Assembly: GCA_030248195.1 (NCBI GenBank)
Contig: JASAND010012742.1
Span: 17,440 to 81,439 of the forward strand
Direction: 5' to 3'
DNA: 64,000 nt
Origin: Trissonchulus latispiculum
Taxonomy: Eukaryota > Nematoda > Enoplea > Enoplida > Ironidae
Positions 1 to 10,117 of this stretch are shown here, in pieces; positions within the stretch are counted from its first letter, which is position 1; each line of letters begins with the position of its first letter. Made by a program: the position numbers and the translations under genes. The notes under the pieces are model-generated. The model was given only the letters and a program-made list of their open reading frames with translations. It was not told the DNA's origin and ran no database searches.

Positions 1-131
1 CTGGGTAAAGATGCTATGTAAGCTTTAGCCCTCACTCTTTCATCATCCGGGTTCGCAGTCAAAACCATTGCTAAATATAAATATGCGCAAGATAATCAAC
101 GTACCTGAGTATACTTAGTATATAGTATACT

Positions 132-646
132 TCGTTACGTCCGATAAAAATCTGGCAACAAACAAATATTTGTATTATGTCTTTCGCTATATAGACGACA
201 TAACAACTGTAAATGATAAAAATATATTTGAACAAAACTCAGCGAAAATGTATCCCAGTAATTTAGAATTAAATAAGGTTAATACTAGTAATACCAGTGC
301 TAACGTATTAGATTTAGACATAACTGTAAACAACAAGCAATTTGACACAAAAATATATGACAAACGTAAGGATTTTTGTTTCAAAATTAACAGATTTCCT
401 GCCCCCAATTCTAATGTCTCTAAAATGGTTTTTAAAAATATGATACAAAACCAAATAGTAAGAACAGCAAAAATCTGTACCTTAAAAGAATTCTTCCTCC
501 TGCAAATAAAAGAATTAAAAGCAAATTTAATACAAAGAGGATACTCCAACAAACTTTTTAAGGAGGTACTCAACAAAACAATAAAAGCCAATCAGTGGAT
601 CAATAAAAAATATGCACATGAATTCACAATTAAGGATCTAAATTGA
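132..646 (+). pseudogene. 5'-truncated RT of a Penelope-like element (copy A)
   Basis: This reading frame covers only the C-terminal third of a reverse transcriptase. It opens just before the catalytic FRYIDD motif (about 183-200) and runs through the thumb and C-terminal part to a TGA at 644-646. The DNA from about 132 onward is almost identical to 7470-7994, where the same protein is much longer, so this copy is truncated at its 5' end, as target-primed retroelements often are. The few residue differences (for example Val/Ile and Leu/Phe) are conservative. Upstream bases 1-131 hold nothing I recognise. The RT identification is strong. The Penelope-like assignment is from memory of related proteins and is moderate. 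Confidence 0.75.
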
Positions 647-1729
647 AAACCGCCTTTGAGGCTTTGCCTCAGTCATAAATATTGGTCATAATTATCGGCT
701 TCATGCCGCGGTCATAATTATATACCTTCTGCTAAGAAGGATATCACACAGAGCACTTAATTATTCCGAACACTTCTAACAATACATGATCACACCAAAT
801 CCCAACTTGATATAGCACTACACATCACTTCCTGCACTATACTTCTCCATAATGCTTTTTAATTTTTCCTTATGCTTGCGTCACAATTATTACACCTTAA
901 CGGTGTGTCATAAATATGCGGTAACCAACCCGCTTGTCATAATTATATGGCTAACACAGCCAAGAAATTTTATCAAACATACCTTCTGCAAAATTATTAC
1001 CAAAAATTGCTTTCTCCAATTTCGTTTTCTAAATAAAGTTATGCATACCTCTCGCTGATAAATGGATTGCTGACGTAAATAGTAGGAATAATTGGTCCGA
1101 AGTCCGGGTCTCGTTGAGGCTTGGCCCAACCAGTATATAACTTCTATTGTTTCTGAGCGAGATGTTTCTATTTGCACTTGACTACTGGATCCCTCTGATG
1201 ACGGATTTCGGCGCCCACCCCAATAATATTTATGTGTATTCATAAATTTGCCGAAGTATGAATCTAAGGGATTGGGGCCGAAAGATTCATTACTTCTGTA
1301 AATTTATGAGTACGGAATCTCAACCTTTGAATTTCCTTAACCTGAAATCCTTCATTCTTACCATCAATCCCATTCTCCTGCACTATAAATTAGTTTAATG
1401 TTTATACTTATACTTATATAGTCAATTTCTTTTACTAATTCCACCCGTTTTCGTTTTGTTGTACTGGTAATTATCATTTATACTATCGTTCCTCTGTAAA
1501 ATCAACCCCACTCATAAAAACCATATCCATTCCCCCTCTTTGTATTTGATTTTTATTTGTTTTTTAATCATAATTCTCCTTTAACTTGTTGTATTATTTG
1601 AGTACACCTAAAAATTTTTTATTAAAGATACTAATAATGCAAAAATCATTTCATTAATAGCTCAATATGGGATGATCATAAAATAAATAAAATATCATTA
1701 TATACACCTAGTCACAACTCTTCCTTAAC
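647..1729 (+). repeat. Downstream region of copy A with two hairpin clusters
   Basis: This noncoding segment follows the RT stop and is repeated almost exactly at 7995-9080. It holds two clusters of short hairpins (658-740 and 880-962) separated by a recurring GTCATAAWTAT-type motif. The stems include GAGGC/GCCTC, CGGC/GCCG, CCTTC/GAAGG, ACACC/GGTGT, GCGG/CCGC and TGGCT/AGCCA. Around 1233-1300 there is a longer imperfect fold with an ATGAATCT/AGATTCAT stem. No credible protein is encoded. Confidence 0.7.
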
Positions 1730-2299
1730 TTTGTTGCTAGCCCTTTCCTCCTCATGGCCCTTGGTTCCCCCTTCCTTTGGTGGATGGGCTCTGCGTGTCC
1801 CTACACGTTTCTATATACATATTTTCTAATTATTAGACAGGTGTATATGTGATTTTATTTTCAATCTTACTTACTCATCTCATATTGAACCATTAATCGA
1901 GCTATTAATCTAACTAGTATTTTCACAATCACAATAATTTGACATAAATTTTAGAATCGAGCTGATACTTTTTAATAAATGTGTACTCTTAATTCATTCT
2001 GTCTTACTGATGCTGTAATTAATGTATACCCATAATTTTTCACTAGCAAATATGGCACCATTCATGTCTACTAACTAATAATTGCACCCCGAGTCGACAC
2101 CCCAATGATTCAGGACTACGGATTGGATTTGGCTACATGATCCTGTGGTTTCTCTTTTCTTCTTACAATGGCAGGTCACATAACAGATAATGCCTCCGGG
2201 GGCTCCGTAGCAGGGGAGGAGGATACATGCCCCAACTGGTGGACTTTGGATTTGGACCTCGGCGACCCTAATACCGTCGACTCTGGGTTAAGTTCTAAT
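1730..2299. other. Unclassified stretch between RT and endonuclease parts
   Basis: AT-rich sequence that continues copy A past the point where the second copy stops matching (after 1729). A short ATG-initiated frame from 2168 leads toward the endonuclease region but changes frame near 2340. It may be the linker or N-terminus of the endonuclease ORF. Nothing else was recognised. Confidence 0.4.
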
Positions 2300-2309
2300 T
2301 TCAGCAAAG

Positions 2310-3481
2310 ATTCCCATTTTGATATTGTTGCACTCAACACAGTCAATAGGTGTCAAATGTGGATCTAAAAATTGTAAATGTTGCGTACATTTCAAAGAAA
2401 GCACAACTATTAAAGGTCATTACAACGATAAAGAATATAATATTACATCTCCCGCTATAGTGCAGATAGCATCTTGTAAATCAGGCGCGTAGCCAGGGGG
2501 GAAGGGGGGAGCCCCCCCCCCAATAGTGTGCCCCCCAAATTTTTTCCCCCCGGGAAAAAACCTTTTTTAAAAAAACGCGCCCGGGGACAAAAATTTTAAT
2601 AAATAATAAAAAATTCCACAAAAAAAAACAAAAAAAAAACTTGCCCCCTTAAACACACCACATAATTATAATAACAAAAAAAACCCGCAAAAAAAAACTC
2701 AGCCTCGGGGGGGGCCCCCCCCCCCCAAAAAATTCCCCCCCGATTTTGGACTTGTAAATCGTTTAATGTCATTTACTTACTTACCTGTAATCAATGTGGT
2801 GAGCAATACGTGGGCGAAACTGGTCGACAATTTTCTAAACGCATATCTGAGCACAGAAATAGCCTGAAAAATACACTTAAAGCAAGCTGCAAAAGATTAG
2901 CAGTTCACTTCAATATGGGTACTTGCAAGTCATTCTCTGCGCAGATTATAGAAATTATCCCCAATGCAAATTCAAAAGAAGTAAATACTAAACTACGTAG
3001 AGAAAGGGAAAAGTACTGGATAAAACAACTAAAAACTAAATACCCATATGGGCTAAATGATTTACTATACGGGGAAAATCCTAAAATCTCAACTTTAAGT
3101 AATCTTTTATTAAAAGAAAAACCAAACAACCACTGCAATTCACATAAATCCAGAACCAACAGGACAAATAAACTTAAATATGTCATTTCACAGGCAGACA
3201 TGAACAGTTTGTATATTAAATCAAAAAAGGAAATATACAACATCTTAACAAAATTAGATTGGAACAGTATCAAAACTGTAGCTATTCTTAATGAAAATTA
3301 TAAAAATAACGTACTCTACGAATTCATAAAAGACTTGGTAGAGTTCAGGGTAGAGTTAAAAGACAAAGTAAAACATTCTAAAACCGTAAGAAAAGAAAAT
3401 ATAATAATTCCCTTTCATGCATTCTTTGATACCTTAAATTTAAATCGTATTATAGGGGAGCGCGAGAGCGCTCCCCTATAA
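2310..3481 (+). pseudogene. GIY-YIG endonuclease ORF of the Penelope-like element, split by an insertion
   Basis: The frame from about 2310 carries a Cys-rich segment (CGSKNCKCC, 2358-2384). It is then interrupted at 2482-2750 and resumes with VIYLLTC (about 2768-2788) and QYVGETG (about 2801-2821). These are the GIY-like and second motifs of a GIY-YIG nuclease. A basic helix-rich region follows, with REREKYW near 3000-3020. The downstream part is open to the stop at 3479-3481. GIY-YIG endonucleases preceded by a Cys motif are typical of animal Penelope-like elements and would nick the target for RT priming. Here the insertion breaks the frame. The two halves are in register if the insert and one target copy are removed, so inactivation looks recent. 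Confidence 0.7.
2482..2750. mobile_element. GC-rich short insertion with direct repeat CTTGTAAAT
   Basis: The insert begins CAGGCGCGTAGCC and consists largely of G, C and A homopolymer runs. It is bracketed by the direct repeat CTTGTAAAT (2473-2481 and 2751-2759), an 8-9 bp target duplication of hAT or Mutator size. Terminal inverted repeats are poor. It carries no ORF. The homopolymer content may include assembly error. Confidence 0.6.
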
Positions 3482-3483
3482 TA
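3448..3483. repeat. Perfect 16-bp hairpin spanning the endonuclease stop codon
   Basis: The sequence TATTATAGGGGAGCGC, a GAGA loop and its exact complement form a perfect stem. The last codons and the stop codon of the endonuclease ORF lie inside it. It may mark the 3' end of the retroelement RNA; this is inference. Confidence 0.65.
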
Positions 3484-4569
3484 TGGGTGTAAAAGGCTCA
3501 GTGCGGCCCTTGGAGACCCGTTCGAGCTCCGTGCCAGCTAAATACTCAACGAAACTGGACAATTTTGGTATCGTTGGAATCTACACGACGAGTACTACAA
3601 GTCGCAAAAAAGTTTTGGTCAAAATTTCCAACTTTGAAAATTTTCGATTCCGGGAAAGTTAGGTCCGTTTGTTTTTTTTTCGTGTAAGTCACGCTTGGAA
3701 AAATGCAATTTTCTGTCGCAGTGTCGCAATGTGTAAACCAGAATTTTCAGCTGGTGAAGTTTGGTTTTTCTGAACGTATATACCCCGAAAGTGAACCTTT
3801 TTGATATTTTTTCGCTGCCCGGCCCGGCCAGCCACCTGTACGGCCGGCCAAAAGTGGTCTTGGCGCTAAAATGGCCAAAAATGGCCAATTTTTTGTCAAA
3901 GCTACAGAACTCAGGGAAGACGCTAGAGAGACGCGGTTTGTTGCATAAGGATCTACGGAAGGGTTTATATGTCCTAACGAGGGCGATTTTTGATATCTGG
4001 CCAGAATCGTTCTGGCGGCCGGCCCAAAGTTGGATGAACAAGTATGGAGGGGATACTAGTGCATAACGTTGGTCGATTTTTGATTTAGGTCCTGGACCGT
4101 TCAGGCGGCCGGCCCAAAGGAAGTCGGTCCAAATGGCCATTTTCGGAAAAGTTTCTAAGTCCCAACTCCACAGAAAATAGTCAAAAACAGGCCTAAATAT
4201 GCTGTTTTGGGCCATATAGTGGGACGCATATAAGGGTTATCGGGGTCGCTGAACACGATGAGCATAGTCGCAGCGCTGTGCGGTGCTGCCATCGTGCTGT
4301 ACTGCTATGCAACAACCATAGCACGCTGTCTGCAGACTTACTGTAAACGGCTGAACATATGAAACTTGGCGAAAATCATGTCTGTAGTAAGGGGGAACTG
4401 TAGCTATGTTAGTTGGTGCACTCTCTAGCTTCCACCGTGCTGTATGTGCTGCCCCAAACACAGCACCGTCGATAACAAGTTATTCATTCGTCACTGGTAT
4501 TTGAAATTCGGCATACAGATAGTTTAGGACATGACAAACTATTATAGATGCATTTCGTATACTTATTAC
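3484..4569. other. Unclassified repeat-like stretch
   Basis: No convincing gene. The segment has several GGCCGGCC-type words (3820-3850, 4015-4025, 4105-4115), as expected of a palindromic repeat. Part of 4237-4450 shares GCTGC-rich words with the satellite that follows. Overlapping ORFs on both strands look like chance. Confidence 0.4.
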
Positions 4570-5117
4570 GATGTTGCTATGTGGTTGCGCTGCAGTGGAG
4601 TGCTGCGGAAGCACAGCACGGCCTATAACTAACTACAGATGAGTTGCAATCGTCCGAAATTTTGCACACAAGTGCGGCAGAGCATTGCAAATCTTGCCGT
4701 ATGAGTTTCCCTCCTGGCAGTAAAGTTTGCATCTGGTAGCGCTGCAGTAGAGTGCTGCTGAAGTACAGCACGGCCTATAACTAGCCACAGGTAAGTTGCA
4801 ATCGTCCGAAATTTTGCACACAAGTGCGGCAGAGCATTGCAAATCTTGCCGTATGAGTTTCCCTCACTGGCAGTAAAGTTTGCAACTGGTTGCGCTGCAG
4901 TAGAGTGCTGCTGCAGTACAGCACCGCCTATAACTAGCTACAGATGAGTTGCAATCGTCCAAAATTTTGCACACACGTCCGCCAGAGCATTGCAAATCGT
5001 GCCGTATGAGTTTCCTTCACCGACAGCAACGTTTGCATCTGGTTGCGCTGCAGTAGAGTGCTGCTGAAGTACAGCACGGCCTATAACTAGCTACAGGTAA
5101 GTTGCAATCGTCCGAAA
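4570..5117. repeat. Tandem satellite, about 153-bp unit, nearly four copies
   Basis: The landmark GCGCTGCAGTAGAGTGCTGCTG recurs near 4586, 4739, 4892 and 5045, a spacing of 153 bases. The CCGAAATTTTGCACAC and GTTGCAATCGTCC words keep the same spacing. Copies differ at scattered positions. Overlapping minus-strand ORFs of 64-69 codons are by-products of the periodicity. Confidence 0.85.
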
Positions 5118-5460
5118 TCTGTCAAAATAGAGAAAAGGGAAGAAATTGGAACTTTTCAAGCTTCTTTGTTCTGTACTTTCGGTTGACGATTAATGATTGG
5201 CGGAATTTTTACACTTCTACACTGTTAACAAAGTACAGATAACTTTCTGCAACTTTATAAAATATTCTTATTTGTAGTGGACGAGGGTTTTCTGCCAAAA
5301 TCAACAAAAATGGAGAAATAGGTACTTTTCAAGCTTCTTTGTTCTATGACTTGGTTGACTATATATTACGTAATTATTGAGGGAATTTTTTAAGGTTTCT
5401 TTCATAAAGCTTTAACATTTTTGCTTACGTTTTACTGAGAACCTTAAAAATGAAATAGGA
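5118..5460. repeat. Two diverged ~170-bp repeats
   Basis: The phrase CTTTTCAAGCTTCTTTGTTC occurs near 5152 and 5324, each followed by similar sequence (GGTTGAC, then a GGAATTTTT block). This indicates two old copies of one unit. No gene was seen. Confidence 0.55.
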
Positions 5461-6162
5461 CAAGAATAAAAATGCTCCGATGGAGCATGAAAAATGCAAT
5501 ATGGGTGACACTGGGTTGTAAATAGACAGAGGACTAGGTTTTAAAATGTTAATATGGGAGGGGTAGGTTGTAAATGCCAGGAGGACTAGGTTAAAAGCGC
5601 ACTAATATGGACCAGCTTCGCTGAACAACCCATATTCGCGGTCACTCATGCTCCACTCCACATGACATACGAGTAAGATCTGCATTCTTCAACTTTCAAA
5701 GCAAGCGGGACGATTTTGAAATATTAAAGCTTATTCCAAATAAACAATGCAGTTCTGGGGTAGAAAGGTGTTCAAGGTGTTTTTTCTGCAGCGTCAGTGC
5801 AGAATCTTGTATTAAGTTGATGCGAAAAGCAGTAGGCATTATGTACGCGTGTATTATTAAGTTGTGTAATAAAGGAGCACGACCAAATATACTTGCAGGC
5901 CGTGTTGACAAATCGTACAATTTTTCGAAGAACTGCCAATATCAACCGCAAGCAGCAGCCAATAAAAACTCTGGACAGTTTTCGCGAATATGGGTTGTTC
6001 AGCGAAGCTGGTCCATATTAGTGCGCTTTTAACCTAGTCCTCCTGGCATTTACAACCTACCCCTCCCATATTAACATTTTAAAACCTAGTCCTCTGTCTA
6101 TTTACAACCCAGTGTCACCCATATTGCATTTTTCATGCTCCATCGGAGCATTTTTATTCTTG
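5461..6162. mobile_element. Element with perfect 180-bp terminal inverted repeats
   Basis: Bases 5461-5640 are the exact reverse complement of 5983-6162. The arms start CAAGAATAAAAATGCTCC and contain the hairpin ATGCTCC-GAT-GGAGCAT. The 342-bp centre has no recognisable gene. No clear target duplication is visible. The first codons of the downstream RT frame lie within the right arm, so the element abuts and probably truncates that ORF. It could be a foldback or MITE insertion, or an inverted arrangement of Penelope-like terminal sequence. Confidence 0.75.
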
Positions 6163-7994
6163 TATTTAATTCCTCTAAAGACTGGCCCTATCCGGATAAA
6201 CCAAATGCAGGGAATCCCAGAATTTTCTATTCTTACGACAAACCTATAGCTGGATTTGTGCTAAATTATCGTGAAATTATTACTCAACTTAATGTCCAAG
6301 AATTTTTAAATAATTTTCACTTAAATGGATTCACATGTAATTGTAACAAATCTATTCATAAAGATCCACACCATCAACACATAATTACTTCAGACTTCAC
6401 GTTTCTACAGGACCCTGCACTGGAAAAGTTACTTTCCTATGGACCAAAATTCAGACTTCCTACAAACACAAATCATAGAACCGTTCTATTTAATTTCGAT
6501 AAAGCATTATATCAATACATACATAAACTCAGCAGAAAATACAAATGGGATATTAATAAATTAAGGGACTGGGCCATCACTATTAGCAAAAATCTAAATA
6601 ACATTATGTCCAAACATAACTTTACTCACCTTAGCAATAAAACAATAAATGTAAAAGATGTTAAAGAAAAACTTAAATTACTAGGTAAGGATTATGTATT
6701 TACCCTTACAGATAAAGCATCACAAAATTTCGCCGCAACCTGTAAACAGTTTTACATCTATTCCATGCTAAAAGAATTAGGTCTCATAAACAACATTAAT
6801 AATAATAATACATATACCATGGTGGAAAACAAAACAACAACAGATATACTTAAACACATGGAATTTTACAATAAAAAACTAAATCACAATAAATCTGCCT
6901 TCAATTTACCATTTATGTATATAATTCCTAAATTCCATAAATCCCCCATAAAATTCAGAACAATTATAGCCAGTAAGTATGCACCAACTAAATATCTATC
7001 AAAAATACTAGACCAAATACTTAAACTGCTATTTATAAAACGTAAAAAACTGTGCAACATATATAAAGGGAAATATGGATGCAATCCTAACTGGGTAATT
7101 GATAATAATACACCAATTCTAGATACTATTGAATATCTTAATAAAATTAAATCGGCAGAATCTATAAATACATATGACTTCACCACCCTGTACACCAACT
7201 TGGAACATTCAACTATAAATGCAGCCATCGAAGAATTGGTAAAAGATACACTTCATTCCAAATTACACATACGGTACAATAAAATTTATTGGGGTAACGG
7301 AGAACAAAAATATCCTACCCTAGATCATTTTGATGTAATTGAAATGTGTAAATTCTTAATTGACAATACTTATTTCACTATTGGGGATAAAATCTTTAAA
7401 CAGTTAATAGGTATTCCTATGGGAACTAATGCTGCACCCACTATAGCAAATATCACATTACATTCCTTCGAGTATAACTTCGTTACGTCCGATAAAAATC
7501 TGGCAACAAACAAATATTTGTATTATGTCTTTCGCTATATAGACGACATAACAACTGTAAATGATAAAAATATATTTGAACAAAACTCAGCGAAAATGTA
7601 TCCCAGTAATTTAGAATTAAATAAGGTTAATACTAGTAATACCAGTGCTAACGTATTAGATTTAGACATAACTGTAAACAACAAGCAATTTGACACAAAA
7701 ATATATGACAAACGTAAGGATTTTTGTTTCAAAATTAACAGATTTCCTGCCCCCAATTCTAATATCTCTAAAATGGTTTTTAAAAATATGATACAAAACC
7801 AAATAGTAAGAACAGCAAAAATCTGTACCTTAAAAGAATTCTTCCTCCTGCAAATAAAAGAATTTAAAGCAAATTTAATACAAAGAGGATACTCCAACAA
7901 ACTTTTTAAGGAGGTACTCAACAAAACAATAAAAGCCAATCAGTGGATCAATAAAAAATATGCACATGAATTCACAATTAAGGATCTAAATTGA
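6135..7994 (+). CDS. Penelope-like reverse transcriptase, nearly full length (copy B)
   Basis: An open frame of 619 codons. About the first 10 codons come from the neighbouring inverted repeat, so the true N-terminus is missing or displaced. A Cys/His segment (CNCNKS...HHQH, residues about 70-85) and a HIITSDFTFL...YGPKFRLP block precede the RT core. RT motifs follow in order: YDFTTLYTN (about residue 346), GIPMGTNAAP (about 426) and FRYIDD with the catalytic Asp pair (about 465). A DLDITV/YDKRKDF thumb region and a helical C-terminus come last. Proteins of this layout are known from many invertebrate genomes beside GIY-YIG nucleases. The frame has no internal stop, yet its 3' continuation (the endonuclease) is absent here. 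Confidence 0.8.
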   Translation: MLHRSIFILVFNSSKDWPYPDKPNAGNPRIFYSYDKPIAGFVLNYREIITQLNVQEFLNNFHLNGFTCNCNKSIHKDPHHQHIITSDFTFLQDPALEKLLSYGPKFRLPTNTNHRTVLFNFDKALYQYIHKLSRKYKWDINKLRDWAITISKNLNNIMSKHNFTHLSNKTINVKDVKEKLKLLGKDYVFTLTDKASQNFAATCKQFYIYSMLKELGLINNINNNNTYTMVENKTTTDILKHMEFYNKKLNHNKSAFNLPFMYIIPKFHKSPIKFRTIIASKYAPTKYLSKILDQILKLLFIKRKKLCNIYKGKYGCNPNWVIDNNTPILDTIEYLNKIKSAESINTYDFTTLYTNLEHSTINAAIEELVKDTLHSKLHIRYNKIYWGNGEQKYPTLDHFDVIEMCKFLIDNTYFTIGDKIFKQLIGIPMGTNAAPTIANITLHSFEYNFVTSDKNLATNKYLYYVFRYIDDITTVNDKNIFEQNSAKMYPSNLELNKVNTSNTSANVLDLDITVNNKQFDTKIYDKRKDFCFKINRFPAPNSNISKMVFKNMIQNQIVRTAKICTLKEFFLLQIKEFKANLIQRGYSNKLFKEVLNKTIKANQWINKKYAHEFTIKDLN

Positions 7995-9080
7995 AAACCG
8001 CCTTTGAGGCTTTGCCTCAGTCATAAATATTGGTCATAATTATCGGCTTCATGCCGCGGTCATAATTATATACCTTCTGCTAAGAAGGATATCACACAGA
8101 GCACTTAATTATTCCGAACACTTCTAACAATACATGATCACACCAAATCCCAACTTGATATAGCACTACACATCACTTCCTGCACTATACTTCTCCATAA
8201 TGCTTTTTAATTTTTCCTTATGCTTGCGTCACAATTATTACACCTTAACGGTGTGTCATAAATATGCGGTAACCAACCCGCTTGTCATAATTATATGGCT
8301 AACACAGCCAAGAAATTTTATCAAACATACCTTTTGCAAAATTATTACCAAAAATTACTTTCTCCAATTTCGTTTTCTAAATAAAGTTATGCATACCTCT
8401 CGCAGATAAATGGATTGCTGACGTAAATAGTAGAAATAATTGGTCCGAAGTCCGGGTCTCGTTGAGGCTTGGCCCAACCAGTATATAACTTCTATTGTTT
8501 CTGAGCGAGATGTTTCTATTTGCACTTGACTACTGGATCCCTCTGATGACGGATTTCGGCACCCGCCCCAATAACATTTATGTGTATTCATAAATTTGCC
8601 GAAGTATGAATCTAAGGGATTGGGGCCGAAAGATTCATTACTTCTGTAAATTTATGAGTACGGAATCTCAACCTTTGAATTTCCTTAACCTGAAATCCTT
8701 CATTCTTACCATCAATCCCATTCTCCTGCACTATAAATTAGTTTAATGTTTATACTTATACTTATATAGTCAATTTCTTTTACTAATTCCACCCGTTTTC
8801 GTTTTGTTGTACTGGTAATTATCATTTATACTATCGTTCCTCTGTAAAATCAACCCCACTCATAAAAACCATATCCATTCCCCCTCTTTGTATTTGATTT
8901 TTATTTGTTTTTTAATCATAATTCTCCTTTAACTTGTTGTATTATTTGAGTACACCTAAAAATTTTTTATTAAAGATACTAATAATGCAAAAATCATTTC
9001 ATTAATAGCTCAATATGGGATGATCATAAAATAAATAAAATATCATTATATACACCTAGTCACAACTCTTCCTTAACTTC
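7995..9080 (+). repeat. Downstream region of copy B (repeat of 647-1729)
   Basis: This segment matches 647-1729 with only a handful of substitutions, including both hairpin clusters. The match ends abruptly at CTTCCTTAACT, where copy A continues toward the endonuclease and copy B passes into an unrelated palindromic element. Copy B has therefore lost its endonuclease end. Confidence 0.85.
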
Positions 9081-9448
9081 AATGTTATAAAACTTATAAA
9101 ACATAATACAAAAATTACGAAGGAATGTAATCTGCAACAATTTTTATATCATTGAAAACAGCAGAAAAATGCTACAAAGTTGTCGAATTAGTTTTTAAAT
9201 TGCATTACGCTAATTAAGGTTATAATTAATTAGTTAAAATAACTAATAAATTACCTACCATAAGCCTTCGGCTAATGGGCCAATCGGCTAGCAGACACAC
9301 GCTTATATGAAAGCGTGTAATTAGTGCAAAGTGGGACCCCCCGGAAGTTACAGGAGGGGGGGCCCCCGTGTTAATTAACCGAGCATACCTTATGATTTGT
9401 ACATGCTAGCGTAAGAGTTTCTTACTCGTTATCTATTATGTACTCTTG
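9081..9448. mobile_element. Right half of a CAAGAG-family palindromic element (F)
   Basis: The segment ends TATTATGTACTCTTG at 9448, the family's terminal repeat. Its interior (ATGCTACAAAGTTGTCGAATTAG, CCGAGCAT) is shared with 9500-10117 and 18960-19495. The left half is missing, replaced by the Penelope-like copy. Confidence 0.6.
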
Positions 9449-10117
9449 ACATAGTCTATATAAGTATATGCAAGAGTACATAATAGAATAAGAGTATGAA
9501 ACTCTTACGCTACTCTAATTGCAGACACCCATTTCTATGTCCTTTCTTCCTATGTGTTAAACATGCTCGACATGCTCGTTCGGGATCCTCTCCGAGAGTT
9601 GGTTCGGGCACTACTGAGCATTAATTATAAACGTCTTGCTCGCTGATTCGCTAATTATTTAGGCTTAGCAGCAGGCATTTTATCAGTAATTTTTAATTAA
9701 TTAATTATAACTTTAATTAGATTAACGTAATTAAAAACTAATTCGACAACTTTGTAGCATTTTCCTGCTCTTTCTAATGGTATAAAAATTGTTGCACGTT
9801 TTGTTGCACAAAACAAAAATTCGTGGGAATGTAGTGTGCAACAATTTTTATATCATTAGAAAGAGCGGAAAAAATTCTACAAAATTGTCGAATTAGTTTT
9901 TTAATTACGCTAACCTAATTAAAGTTATAATTAATTAATTAAAAAATTACTAATAAAATGCCTACTGTAAGCCTAAGCTAGTTTGCGAATCAGCGAGCAG
10001 ACACGCGTTTATATGAAAGCACGTAATTAGTGCTAAGTGGGCCCCCCCACACTCTCGGAGGGGATCCCGAGTTAACGAACCGAGCATGTCAAGCATGTTT
10101 AACACTTGGTAACGTAA

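Noticed and set aside
187..591. Minus-strand ORF of 134 codons opposite the RT (also 7535-7939)
   Set aside because: It is the antisense shadow of the conserved RT frame, present in both copies only because the DNA is duplicated.
1194..1330. Hammerhead-ribozyme-like core (CTGATGA, later CCGAAA, GAATC-TC) in the Penelope-like downstream region, also at about 8544-8680
   Set aside because: Penelope-like elements often carry hammerhead ribozymes, so I tried to fold one. A possible long stem II and a short stem III can be drawn, but the stem I strands beside CTGATGA and after the would-be cleavage site do not pair.
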